A stretch of 64,000 nt of DNA from contig CAJXJK010000001.1 in the NCBI GenBank assembly GCA_913054135.1, positions 62,001 through 126,000 on the forward strand, in the 5' to 3' direction. The first letter of the stretch is position 1. Each line of letters starts with the position of its first letter. The stretch comes from an uncultured Flavobacteriales bacterium (GTDB lineage Bacteria; Bacteroidota; Bacteroidia; Flavobacteriales_D; Crocinitomicaceae). The notes below the pieces were generated by a model, which had not been told where the DNA came from, searched no databases, and was given only the letters and a program-made list of their open reading frames with translations. The position numbers were made by a program, and so were the translations under genes. Positions 29,027 to 38,934 of the stretch are shown here, piece by piece.

Positions 29027-29706
29027 AAAAGATTTTATTAGTTGAAGATGAAGAGAATTTTGGCTCATTGCTCAAAAACTACTTAGAGCTATCTCAATAC
29101 GAAGTTCACTGGGCAATGAATGGAGCTGAAGCATATTCTATTGTAAAACAAAATGAGTTTGACCTTTGCATTCTTGATGTAATGATGCCTCATATGGATG
29201 GATTTACCTTAGGTGAGAAAATCAAAGATGAGAAAGACATTCCTTTCTTCTTTTTGACGGCTAAGAATCAAAAAGAAGATATGGTTAAAGGTTACCAGAT
29301 TGGGGCAGATGATTACCTCACAAAACCATTTGATACCGAAGTTCTTTTACTTAAAATTAAAGCTCTTTTGAGCAGAACATCAAATGAAAGTAACCTTCCC
29401 AATGAAAAGGAAAAATACGAATTCGGAACATTTGAATTCTCGCCAGTAAGCAGAATGCTTAAACATCCACAAGGAGACAAAAAACTTTCTCCAAAAGAGA
29501 GTATGTTGCTTGAATTGTTGTGCAGATATGAAGGAAAAATAATGCCGCGAGACGTGGCTCTTGACACCATTTGGAAACAGAATGATTACTTCACCAAAAG
29601 AAGTATGGATGTCTATGTCGGGAAACTTAGAAAGTACCTAAAGTTAGATCAGACCATCAAAATTGAAACCTTCCATCAAATGGGATTTCAATTAATGGTG
29701 GACTAA
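29023..29706 (+). CDS. DNA-binding response regulator, OmpR family
   Basis: REC domain LLVEDEENF, CILDVMMPHMDGF, LTAK, DDYLTKPF plus winged-helix C-terminus; ATGA overlap with HK. Confidence 0.93.
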   Translation: MKKILLVEDEENFGSLLKNYLELSQYEVHWAMNGAEAYSIVKQNEFDLCILDVMMPHMDGFTLGEKIKDEKDIPFFFLTAKNQKEDMVKGYQIGADDYLTKPFDTEVLLLKIKALLSRTSNESNLPNEKEKYEFGTFEFSPVSRMLKHPQGDKKLSPKESMLLELLCRYEGKIMPRDVALDTIWKQNDYFTKRSMDVYVGKLRKYLKLDQTIKIETFHQMGFQLMVD

Positions 29707-31625
29707 CCAGCCTCTTTGAATTTAATTGAAACCTGCATTCCTGAAGAAGAATCCAAGTATTTCAATTCTCCTTGAATTTGTTCAATCAACACCTCGATAA
29801 GTTCTGTTCCGAAAGATGACTTAACCTGCTCAACATCAAACCCGACACCATTATCACTGTATTTAAGCACATATTTACCGTTCTTTTTACTGAGGTCAAT
29901 GATTATTTTCGGTTCAAGAATAGAATCATCAAAAGCATGCTTAATTGAATTGGTTATCAATTCATTTATAGAGATACCCAAACTAATCATGGTATCCATC
30001 TCTAATTCATTAATATCAGACTTAACGGTATATTCTATTTCCTTGCTATAAGAACTGAACTTCAATGATGTTGTCAGTTTTTTAAAATAATCGACTGGCA
30101 TTATATTAGCGAATGATTCTTCTTTATAAATCATATCATGAACTTCAGCCATTGATTGAATTCGATTGACAGCATCTTCAAAAGCTGCGCTAATTACACT
30201 ATTATCCTCATCACATGCCTGCAGTCTCAGTACACTACAAACGATTTGAAAATTATTTTTTACTCTGTGATGAATTTCTTTGAGCAATAGTTTACGCTCC
30301 TCACTTTGAGATTCAATTTTTGCTTTCTGCCTCTTAATCTCTTTATTCCTTCTTAATTGAATAGCTGCAAAGAGTAAAACAATTAATGCCAAAATGAGAA
30401 TGGCATAGGTTATAATCTCCTGCTTAGTATTTTCTGCCTCACTGATTGCTAAGCTTGATTCATGTTGTTTTTCTGAGATTTCTTTATCCGTCTTGTACTG
30501 ATATTCCAATTCTTTTGATGCCGAAGAAATTTTTAGACTAGCGTTATAAATCGAATCCCTGATATGCACATACTTTTGGTAGTAATCAAAAGCCTCGCCT
30601 CCCTTGTTCAACTCATCTTTGACCTTATAAAGAGTCCTGTAAGCTCTCATAGTTGGCTGAGTTGCTCCTGACTTCAATGCGAACAATAGTGAGAAATTTG
30701 CATTGGTTTCAGCCTCGCTAAACATGCCCATTTTTAATTGAGTTAATGCAATTTTATCGTAGGTCATAGCGGTCCAATCATTTTGATCTATACTCTTGAA
30801 AATCACAAGAGCTTTGTCTAAATAATCGAGTCCTACATAAACCGAGTCTTTGAAAGATTGCGCATAAATTCCGCCAATGTTATTACATGACATTCCTTCA
30901 CCAAAAACATTGTTTTCTGATTGAGCCAATTTCAATGATTGATGATGATAAATCAGTGACTTTTCAAATAGTCTTTGTTCTTGATAAATTACTGCCAGAT
31001 TGTTTAAAACAAGAGCTCTCAATTCCATATTTCTGGTATCGTACATTGAATCCACTGCTAAAGTCATGTACACCTCAGCTTGCTTAATATCACCTTGATG
31101 AAAATAAGAAGTTCCGATATTAGAATACAGACTTACATAATCTTCAGCCTTACCTATTCCTAAAAGCATATCTTTTGCCGACAAAAAGTAATCAAGTGAT
31201 TTGACTAAGTTGCCTTTATCAATTTCAAGTTGACCAAGGTCGTTCACGCTTTTGGCAAAAATTCTTTTGAATTCTAGTCTATCAGATTCAGACCTCTTGC
31301 CAGAGAACATTCTATTATATGAAAATATCAGTAGTTCATCTAGATAGCTTGACCAAAGTTCGCTTTCATCAATCAGGGTACAAAGGTCATGTAAGGTATG
31401 TAGTTTATCAATTTCACTATCAGATTCATGAAAGATTGATAAGGTCGAGTCTAAAATTTGTCTGGTTTCTTCTGAGATCTCAATCTCTTTCAAAGAGTCA
31501 AGCAAATAAAACTCTTTATCCAAGAATTCTTGAGAATGAGCTGAGAGCCCTATTAAAGCAGAAAATATGAGTAAAAATTTCTTCACCGATTCAAATTCGG
31601 CGCAAAGATGATACATTAATATCAA
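29703..31625 (-). CDS. TPR-TM sensor histidine kinase, HisKA_2 type
   Basis: TPR-like repeats, TM ITYAILILALIVLLFAAIQL, LLLKEIHHRVKNNFQIVCSVLRLQ and ISINELITNSIKHAF, DNGVGFD. Confidence 0.9.
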   Translation of the reverse strand: MILMYHLCAEFESVKKFLLIFSALIGLSAHSQEFLDKEFYLLDSLKEIEISEETRQILDSTLSIFHESDSEIDKLHTLHDLCTLIDESELWSSYLDELLIFSYNRMFSGKRSESDRLEFKRIFAKSVNDLGQLEIDKGNLVKSLDYFLSAKDMLLGIGKAEDYVSLYSNIGTSYFHQGDIKQAEVYMTLAVDSMYDTRNMELRALVLNNLAVIYQEQRLFEKSLIYHHQSLKLAQSENNVFGEGMSCNNIGGIYAQSFKDSVYVGLDYLDKALVIFKSIDQNDWTAMTYDKIALTQLKMGMFSEAETNANFSLLFALKSGATQPTMRAYRTLYKVKDELNKGGEAFDYYQKYVHIRDSIYNASLKISSASKELEYQYKTDKEISEKQHESSLAISEAENTKQEIITYAILILALIVLLFAAIQLRRNKEIKRQKAKIESQSEERKLLLKEIHHRVKNNFQIVCSVLRLQACDEDNSVISAAFEDAVNRIQSMAEVHDMIYKEESFANIMPVDYFKKLTTSLKFSSYSKEIEYTVKSDINELEMDTMISLGISINELITNSIKHAFDDSILEPKIIIDLSKKNGKYVLKYSDNGVGFDVEQVKSSFGTELIEVLIEQIQGELKYLDSSSGMQVSIKFKEAG

Positions 31626-31730
31626 TTGACCATAAAAACACTGACTAATTAACTGAAAATCAGACCTTGATAATCCCTAAATCTGTTAAGATTAAAGAAG
31701 CTTAAAATGAAAAATTTAGGGCCATATAAT

Positions 31731-32000
31731 TTACTTTGATGCCGCCTTCAATTTCTTCCATCCCAAGAGTGCGAACATGTAAACGACAAAAGCCTCTAAA
31801 TTGATAGCGATTAGCCAAATTAAGAAAGCAGATTCTGATCTAAACGAATACTTTCCATGAAGCACATTTATCGCAATGAATATTGCTAGAATGTAAAAGA
31901 AAGGTTTCGGATTCTGTTTGTATTTAACAACCAAATAACCTAGGAAAACAAAGGCGATAATTGAAAATGCGAAGGCAACTAAAAAGACTGTAGTATCCAC
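31731..32000 (-). CDS. Small membrane protein
   Basis: 89 aa with three hydrophobic segments; adjacent to co-directional gene 32004-32954. Confidence 0.5.
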   Translation of the reverse strand: MDTTVFLVAFAFSIIAFVFLGYLVVKYKQNPKPFFYILAIFIAINVLHGKYSFRSESAFLIWLIAINLEAFVVYMFALLGWKKLKAASK

Positions 32001-32003
32001 TAT

Positions 32004-32954
32004 TTACTTCTTCTTTTTGTATTTCTCTGCCATCTCTTCTCTCCAAGTCATTGGAGTACCATCAGCTTTAAGCTTTGGCTCTGATTTAGGAGTAGTCTTT
32101 TTTGGAGCAGCCTTCTTCTCAACATCTTTCTTAATCTCCTTAGTCTCTTCTTTGATAACTTCTTTTTTCTCAGCTACTTTCTCTGCAGGTTTCTCACTAA
32201 CCTTCTCAATAGGCTTTTCATCATTGATGTGAGCTTCTTTTATTGCTTGGTCAACATCTGCTCCTTCAGCAATCTTTTCAATTACTTCTTCACTCTCATT
32301 GATGTCAACAACCGCCACCTTCACTTTTTGATCTCTAGGATCTCCAATCATTGGACCTTCAGGCGTTACTAAATACTTTTTTCCTTTATGCTTAAAATCA
32401 GGCATATAATAAGGTAAACCTCTTTTTCTTGCCCACCAAGGAGCTTCATACTTAGCAGACGAAATTCCCAAAACGAAAAGAATATAGAAGCCATTAAAAA
32501 TCACGCACATCACTTTATCTACCGTACCGTGCTTTCCAAAAGAATCACACACCTCTGTGAACATTACAATTACGAAATAGATGAGTGGTAATGACGCCAC
32601 ACCCATAATAATAAAAGGTACAGTCGCTTCGGATAAACCATGAGAAGCAGCTTGCCATCCACCTGCATCAGCTATGTATTCAGGAAACAACCCATCAATC
32701 AATGGAAAAAATGCAATCACTGTTCCCGCCATAATTAAACCAGGAACTATTAAAAACCAAGCATGAGCGGCAGGTCTTCCCACTACTTTACAGAAAACCA
32801 TAACATTCCAAACCGGAACCAAGGCTGCGATAGCCGGTTGACCAGCCTTAGCATATAGAGACATTTGAGAAACTAAGCCAATAAAGCCAAGAATTACTCC
32901 CCCTACTATAAGGCCAGGGTTTTGGGAAAAGATGGTTATAAAAAAATCTAACAT
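32004..32954 (-). CDS. DUF5684-like membrane protein with Lys/Glu/Pro-rich C-terminal tail
   Basis: YAKAGQPAIAALVPVWNVMVFCKVVGRPAAHAWFLIVPG motif; charged tail. Confidence 0.7.
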   Translation of the reverse strand: MLDFFITIFSQNPGLIVGGVILGFIGLVSQMSLYAKAGQPAIAALVPVWNVMVFCKVVGRPAAHAWFLIVPGLIMAGTVIAFFPLIDGLFPEYIADAGGWQAASHGLSEATVPFIIMGVASLPLIYFVIVMFTEVCDSFGKHGTVDKVMCVIFNGFYILFVLGISSAKYEAPWWARKRGLPYYMPDFKHKGKKYLVTPEGPMIGDPRDQKVKVAVVDINESEEVIEKIAEGADVDQAIKEAHINDEKPIEKVSEKPAEKVAEKKEVIKEETKEIKKDVEKKAAPKKTTPKSEPKLKADGTPMTWREEMAEKYKKKK

Positions 32955-33052
32955 AATATTGAGGTTCGGTAATCGAAAATAAGAAATTTTTTCGACTAAT
33001 GCTTGATTTTCAAATTATCACGAAGCTTCTGAGAGCGGGGCAGAAAAATTAC

Positions 33053-33060
33053 TATCTTTA
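33053..33060 (+). promoter_or_regulatory. -7-like box TATCTTTA upstream of SPFH gene
   Basis: Same octamer recurs upstream of genes at 53589, 57417 and 59678. Confidence 0.35.
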
Positions 33061-33120
33061 TTTGAAATCTAATAATTAGCCTGAGAGAACTACATTTTTG
33101 AAGGCTCAAAATCAAAATTT

Positions 33121-34047
33121 ATGAGTGAAAATGAAATAGTAGTCTATTCAGTGCTTGGCGCAATTGTATTACTACTGATAATTAAATCTGTCATTTTGGT
33201 AACCGAGAAAACGGTTGCTGTTATCCAAAGACTAGGTAAGTTCAAAAAAATGGCTCCGGCAGGTCTAGGATTTATCATCCCATTTATTGACAAAAAAGCG
33301 GGTAGAATTAACCTAAGGGTTCAGCAATTGGATGTTGATGTAGAAACGAAAACAAGAGATGACGTTTTTGTTCACATTAGAGTATCTGTTCAATTTCAAG
33401 TAATGAAAGATAAATTACACGAATCATTTTATGCCCTAGATAATCCAAGACATCAAATTTCGTCTTATGTATTTGATGATGTAAGAGCCGAGGTTCCGAA
33501 AATGGAATTGGATGATGTATTCGCTAAGAAAGAAGAAATTGCTGTTGCGGTAAGACAAAATATTGCAGACTCAATGGATGATTATGGATACATGATTGTA
33601 AAAGCACTTATCACAGATATTGATCCTGATGCACACGTGAAAGAGTCAATGAACAGAATTAATGCTGCGAAAAGAGATAAAGAAGCAACAATGGAAGAAG
33701 CTGAAGCAGCAAAAATCACAGTTGTAAAAGCAGCTGAAGCTGATGCTGAATCTAAAAGACTTTCAGGTGAAGGTATCGCACAACAAAGATTAGAGATAGT
33801 AAGAGGATTTAAAGAATCTGTTGAAGATTTCCAAAAATCATTAAAAAACATCACCCATGAAGAAGTGATGCAGTTCGTATTACTAACTCAATATTTTGAT
33901 ACACTAAATAACATTGGTGCAAATGGTAAAAACACAACAATGTTAATGCCTCACTCACCCGGAGCAATGCAAGATTTCCAACAACAAATTGTTTCTGGAA
34001 CAGCATTCGGTCAAAAGATGAGTGAAAACATGGAAGAAGAAGACTAA
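33121..34047 (+). CDS. SPFH/Band 7 (prohibitin/stomatin-like) protein
   Basis: N-terminal TM, VIQRLGKFKKMAPAGLGFIIPFIDK, LDVDVETKTRDDVFV, EEAEAAKITVVKAAEADAESKRLSGEG. Confidence 0.92.
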   Translation: MSENEIVVYSVLGAIVLLLIIKSVILVTEKTVAVIQRLGKFKKMAPAGLGFIIPFIDKKAGRINLRVQQLDVDVETKTRDDVFVHIRVSVQFQVMKDKLHESFYALDNPRHQISSYVFDDVRAEVPKMELDDVFAKKEEIAVAVRQNIADSMDDYGYMIVKALITDIDPDAHVKESMNRINAAKRDKEATMEEAEAAKITVVKAAEADAESKRLSGEGIAQQRLEIVRGFKESVEDFQKSLKNITHEEVMQFVLLTQYFDTLNNIGANGKNTTMLMPHSPGAMQDFQQQIVSGTAFGQKMSENMEEED

Positions 34048-34467
34048 ATGATTAGGACGGCCATTCTTGTAACAGTAACAATTGTGGTTGTTTATTTAGG
34101 TCTTGAGTTATCAAGCCATCTTTTTGATATTCCCCGTTCAGAGATTTTATCTTGGACGGGGATTATTTTTTTAGCCTATGTACTTGAAAAGGCTTTGAAG
34201 TACATTCTGCTCATGCCTTTCAAAATTTACCTTAAAGAAGTAAGAAGTCATCATTTGGGCCGCAGTGTTCAAGAAATGGGATTTTCCCTTTCTTACATTT
34301 CGGTTTGGTTGGCTGTAGGATTTACACCCATCAATGGATTCGTTCAAGGAAATCACAGTGGTCAAATCATCACCTATCCTATATTTTTAAAGATAGCTCT
34401 AGTGCTTATTTTGAGTACGATTTTGTTCTCAATTCTTTGGTGGATGTCTTTAAGAATTAAAAAATAA
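34048..34467 (+). CDS. Small polytopic membrane protein
   Basis: 139 aa, 4 TM-like segments, starts immediately after upstream stop. Confidence 0.6.
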   Translation: MIRTAILVTVTIVVVYLGLELSSHLFDIPRSEILSWTGIIFLAYVLEKALKYILLMPFKIYLKEVRSHHLGRSVQEMGFSLSYISVWLAVGFTPINGFVQGNHSGQIITYPIFLKIALVLILSTILFSILWWMSLRIKK

Positions 34468-35085
34468 AGAGTTTATAGCTGATATCAAATATTGCACACC
34501 TATTGCAATGACAATAAAGCCGATAATTCTTGATAACGCATTGATTCCAGAGGCCCCCAAACTTTTAACAATAAAGTCTCCGCTAAAGAGAACCGCAAAG
34601 ATTGATACGCTCACCGCAACTATCGCCCCTAAAATGAACATTTGATCTGTTACCAAATGGTACTCTTGTTGATATGATATGAGTAGACTTATTGTCCCTG
34701 GACCAGCAAGCATTGGGATCGCTAGTGGTGTTAGAGAAACTTCTGACCTGTTAAAAGCATCATCTTTTTCGCGTTTCTTCATCCCTTTGTGTTCAGCAAA
34801 ATTTCCACTTAACAAAGCGAAACCAGAAGCGGCAATAATTAATCCGCCGGCTATCTGAAGGGCCTCGATACTAATTCCGAAAAATGATAGAATGTACTTC
34901 CCTGTGTAGAAAGAAATCACCAAAATGACAAGCACATAAATGGCTGTCGCAATTGATACACTTCTTTTTTCTGTCTTTGAATTTTCTGCTGTTAGCCCTA
35001 CAAATATCGGAACGGTTCCTAAAGGATTAATAACCGAGAACAGAGCTGCAAAACTTATCCAAAATATTTCCATTTTTTTTTGCAA
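34450..35085 (-). CDS. MarC family integral membrane protein
   Basis: FSVINPLGTVPIFVGLT, LTPLAIPMLAGPGTIS, SRIIGFIVIAIGVQ. Confidence 0.92.
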   Translation of the reverse strand: MQKKMEIFWISFAALFSVINPLGTVPIFVGLTAENSKTEKRSVSIATAIYVLVILVISFYTGKYILSFFGISIEALQIAGGLIIAASGFALLSGNFAEHKGMKKREKDDAFNRSEVSLTPLAIPMLAGPGTISLLISYQQEYHLVTDQMFILGAIVAVSVSIFAVLFSGDFIVKSLGASGINALSRIIGFIVIAIGVQYLISAINSLFFNS

Positions 35086-35193
35086 AGTAAGCTTGAATAA
35101 GCGGACAATTGATTTAAGAAAAAGTTAAGTAACTGTGATATTATTCTACGAAATTGAACTTCTAGGTTATGAGAAATTGACCATAACAAAAAA

Positions 35194-36279
35194 GTGAGTA
35201 AATTTGATACACACACCTTATTAATGAGAAAGCACTCAAAAGCATATTTAATTTTAGGATTTTTCTTAATCTCTTGTCAAATCGGATTTTCTCAAAATCC
35301 CCAAGAGTCAGATAGAGGAATCAGAATCATGTTTTATAATGTCGAGAATCTCTTTCACCCTTCAAATGACTCATTGAAAAATGATGATGAATTCACCAAA
35401 GATGGTGAGCGTTATTGGTCATTCAGACGTTACTACGACAAAGTAAACAAGATTGGAAAAACAGCCATTGCTGTTGGAGAATGGGAACCACCAGCTGTTA
35501 TTGGACTTTGCGAAATTGAAAACATTCAATGCTTAAAAGATGTCGTTCATTCTTCTCCGCTCAAAAAGTTTGGTTATGAAATCGTACATCAAGAAAGCGG
35601 AGATAATCGTGGAATTGACGTAGCGTTATTATACCGTCCAAAGTATGTTAAACTTGAAAGCTTCGAAGCTATCAAACTAAATTTTGGGCCTGACAGCAGA
35701 CCTACCAGAGATATTCTTTATGTGAAAGGCTTGGTGGGTGAAAAAGATACTATTCACCTTTTTGTCAATCACTGGCCTTCTCGTTATGGAGGTCAGCTGG
35801 TAACGGCACCAAAAAGAGATTTTGCGGCTACCACCTTGAGAGCAAAGTATGATTCCATTTTAACAGTTAATCCTAATGCTGCAATTCTAGCAATGGGAGA
35901 TTTTAATGACCATCCTGACGATCCTTCAATGAAGGATATTATGAAGGCCCGTAAAACAATTGAAGAGATGAAAGATGGTGACTTTTTAAACATGACATGG
36001 CAATATGAATTCAAAAAGGGGACTCACAAATACCAGCATGAATGGGGAATCTTAGATCAATTTGTGGTTACCCCAGGCCTCTTAAACGGAAAATCAGGTT
36101 TAGAGACGAAGCTTGAATGGGCACAAATATTTGAAGGCGATTACCTACTTGAAAATGAAAAAGACGGTATTGGTAAAATCACAAATAGAACTTATATTGG
36201 CTTCAAATATCATGGAGGATATTCGGATCATTTGCCAATTTTTGTAGATGTCAAGTTTCCAACTTCTCCAAGTAAGTAG
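35194..36279 (+). CDS. Endonuclease/exonuclease/phosphatase family secreted protein
   Basis: MFYNVENLF, IGLCEIEN, LFVNHWPSRYGG, MGDFNDHPDDPS, YSDHLPIFVDV. Confidence 0.9.
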   Translation: MSKFDTHTLLMRKHSKAYLILGFFLISCQIGFSQNPQESDRGIRIMFYNVENLFHPSNDSLKNDDEFTKDGERYWSFRRYYDKVNKIGKTAIAVGEWEPPAVIGLCEIENIQCLKDVVHSSPLKKFGYEIVHQESGDNRGIDVALLYRPKYVKLESFEAIKLNFGPDSRPTRDILYVKGLVGEKDTIHLFVNHWPSRYGGQLVTAPKRDFAATTLRAKYDSILTVNPNAAILAMGDFNDHPDDPSMKDIMKARKTIEEMKDGDFLNMTWQYEFKKGTHKYQHEWGILDQFVVTPGLLNGKSGLETKLEWAQIFEGDYLLENEKDGIGKITNRTYIGFKYHGGYSDHLPIFVDVKFPTSPSK

Positions 36280-37189
36280 TTGAGACTATTTTCCCCGTTT
36301 TATCAAACCCCAATTTCTTATAATTCTTGTAGGCAAATCCTAATATGTAGCCGTTGTTAGTGATATCAATTTTGCGGTATTTACACTTTAAAATGGGTTT
36401 GTTTTTATAATAAAAGCCATACTTCTCCCCTCTCTTCACTTTAATCAGATCTGCATTTCCTTCAACGAATTCAATTTCGTCATATAATGGTTTTATTAAA
36501 AAATACTTACCCGACCTAAGCTTTCTGGCATAGCCTCTTTTGTTACCTCTCTCAATAATATACCCATCACATTTATCTTGTAGATAGACATCATCAATAC
36601 TCTTGTTATTGAATTTGAACAATTCTTCACCAGATGGACTCAATACGATATTCTCTCCTTCAATTTGAAGATAAAGTAGTCGTCTACTTTTTTCACAATC
36701 AAGATGCAGCCTGAGCTTATTATACTTTGCCGGTAACGCCTCTACTTTCTTAGGCCAATCGTACAAGCCCATTTTACCATTATTGAAGACGACCAGCAAA
36801 TCATTGTCATAAAACGAACCGTAATCTGCAGTTGATCTTACTTTGTCATAATTTCCATTTTTCATGTAAACGAATTCTCCTGTTTCATTGTAGACATCCA
36901 TTTTGCCTTCAGCGGTGAATCCCGCCACAAGTAACTCTCTATTTAGATCATAATAGAACTTGGTATAAGGAATTTGTGAGAATTCAGATTTTCGCGAAAG
37001 ATTATACCATGAGGCTCCAATTTTTCCTGCGACAAAATAATCTCTGATAACTACCTTATCGTATTTCGCACTATGAACTACAACATCATTGTATTTTACA
37101 CCAAATTTTTCACCATACTCGAAAACCTCCTGCGAAAACACAGTGAGAGATAATACACTAATCAGAAAAAGACCTAGGCTCTTGAACAT
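36251..37189 (-). CDS. WG-repeat-like secreted protein
   Basis: Signal peptide; FEYGEKFGVKYNDVVVHSAKYDKV, KRGEKYGFYYKNKPILKCKYRKI repeats; paralogous to next gene. Confidence 0.65.
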   Translation of the reverse strand: MFKSLGLFLISVLSLTVFSQEVFEYGEKFGVKYNDVVVHSAKYDKVVIRDYFVAGKIGASWYNLSRKSEFSQIPYTKFYYDLNRELLVAGFTAEGKMDVYNETGEFVYMKNGNYDKVRSTADYGSFYDNDLLVVFNNGKMGLYDWPKKVEALPAKYNKLRLHLDCEKSRRLLYLQIEGENIVLSPSGEELFKFNNKSIDDVYLQDKCDGYIIERGNKRGYARKLRSGKYFLIKPLYDEIEFVEGNADLIKVKRGEKYGFYYKNKPILKCKYRKIDITNNGYILGFAYKNYKKLGFDKTGKIVSTTYLEKLET

Positions 37190-37222
37190 GGGAATTGTGA
37201 AGCCACAATTATTGTGCCTCTA

Positions 37223-38155
37223 TTATTCTTCTTTTACAGGCGTCAGTCCACCCTCAGGATCTAAAAGAAATTCACCTTTTTTGCCTACTGCGACGGCAAG
37301 ATAACCTCGCTCTGAACTTTTATCAATTGTGATATATGCTGGTTCAAGTAATAACTTCCCATTAAAATAAAGTCCATCACCTTTTTTTCCTGTTACAATC
37401 ACAACTTCATCTGAACCTTCAAAAGGAATTGCGTCTATATAAAGAGGATCAACCAACCATTTTGCCTTTGAATTGTACATTCCGTAGCTCCCTTCATCAG
37501 ACATTATTAAAAATAAACTTAGTGACTCCTCATTTGCTTGCATGCTAACAATCAATTCTTCTGATTCTAAATCAAACTTCTTGTTTCCTTCATAATCATA
37601 AACTTCAGTTTTTCCTTCAGTTGCAGCAAACAGCCATCCACCTTCTGAAACTCCTTGATCAGCCCAAATAGAAGAATACTTAGCCTTTATAATTTCCTTT
37701 TTTAATTTTAGAGAAACCAAACCGAAAGACTTCTCATTCTTCGTCATTAGATACTCTGATGTAATTCCAAATTCAACAGGATCAATAACTGAAGTCGCTT
37801 GTACATTTCTCAATAAGAAATCAGATTCTTCAATAGATATAATATCAATGTAGCCATCTCTTTGCGCCACCATCACATCTGAATTAAACAAAGGCGCATA
37901 AATCTCTTCGTAACCTTGTTGATTGAGTAATTTACTCTTGGTCATAGGATACCATGTTTTATCCTTTAATCCATAAGCAAAGTATCCATCTGCTGTTACC
38001 TCTACCTTCACTTCGTCATAACTAGCTCTAAAGATGATGCTGTCATTCGCATCCCCATATTTACTCAACCCCCACTTTCCATCTTTCTCAAAAGGTTCTT
38101 GAGCAAATCCGACAAGAGATAATGAACTTAGAACTGCTATTAAAATTATTCTCAT
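37223..38155 (-). CDS. WG-repeat-like secreted protein, tandem paralog
   Basis: FEKDGKWGLSKYGDANDSIIFRASYDEVKV; similar layout to 36251-37189. Confidence 0.65.
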   Translation of the reverse strand: MRIILIAVLSSLSLVGFAQEPFEKDGKWGLSKYGDANDSIIFRASYDEVKVEVTADGYFAYGLKDKTWYPMTKSKLLNQQGYEEIYAPLFNSDVMVAQRDGYIDIISIEESDFLLRNVQATSVIDPVEFGITSEYLMTKNEKSFGLVSLKLKKEIIKAKYSSIWADQGVSEGGWLFAATEGKTEVYDYEGNKKFDLESEELIVSMQANEESLSLFLIMSDEGSYGMYNSKAKWLVDPLYIDAIPFEGSDEVVIVTGKKGDGLYFNGKLLLEPAYITIDKSSERGYLAVAVGKKGEFLLDPEGGLTPVKEE

Positions 38156-38167
38156 ATTGACTTTTTT

Positions 38168-38203
38168 ACAAAAAAAATCCCCTTGAACTTGCGCAAAAGG
38201 GGA
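38168..38203 (-). terminator. Rho-independent terminator of gene 38223-38642
   Basis: AATCCCCTT...AAGGGGATT hairpin with U-tract on minus strand. Confidence 0.8.
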
Positions 38204-38222
38204 TTAATAAATTTATTTCGGT

Positions 38223-38642
38223 TTACATGTCGCCAGGTCCACCTACTGTTTTGTATGCTTTTTTCTTTGGCTTTAATTTCTCAACAAAAATTACGTGGAA
38301 GTGGTCTTTATCTTCATTTGTAATCAATTCTGAAATCCCATTCGAGATTGACGCATTTTGACCCGCCTTGTTTGTAATCTTTTGATCCATTAACTCATAT
38401 GTTCCATCTTCATATTGCAAAAAGATTGAAACAACTTTACCGTTCTCTACTCTTGCTTTTCCTGAAACGCAGTAAGAATCTGGCCCATCCACAAAGTGAA
38501 TGTATACTTTTCTATGCATGTCATCTGAGACTGAATAGGCTCCCCTTTTTTCAAAAGCTTCTTGCCAATCATCAAGGCATCCTTGAGAATACGCTCCAGA
38601 AACTAGAACTGAGAAAAATAAAAGTAGAAATGTCTTTTTCAT
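38223..38642 (-). CDS. Small secreted protein of unknown function
   Basis: Signal peptide MKKTFLLLFFSVLVSGAYSQ. Confidence 0.6.
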   Translation of the reverse strand: MKKTFLLLFFSVLVSGAYSQGCLDDWQEAFEKRGAYSVSDDMHRKVYIHFVDGPDSYCVSGKARVENGKVVSIFLQYEDGTYELMDQKITNKAGQNASISNGISELITNEDKDHFHVIFVEKLKPKKKAYKTVGGPGDM

Positions 38643-38934
38643 AAAAATTGTTTTTGGTACCCGTGAGTCCCATAGTCTTCGAAACTCAAATATAATAGAA
38701 GTTTATTACTTAATATGTATATGACGAATACAATTTGTTGTTTTGATAATATCTTGATTCGATTATGTAATAAGCAAATAACAGGCCATGTTTCTATAAG
38801 CCCCTAATAATAATGGGTTACAAAGTTTTCATTTATTGACTTAATCAATGATTTCAGAAGATATTCAAACCGCTCGTAATCAATTTGAGGTTCGCAACTA
38901 TTATATTGGTACTTTGGTATCTCAAATTAATATT

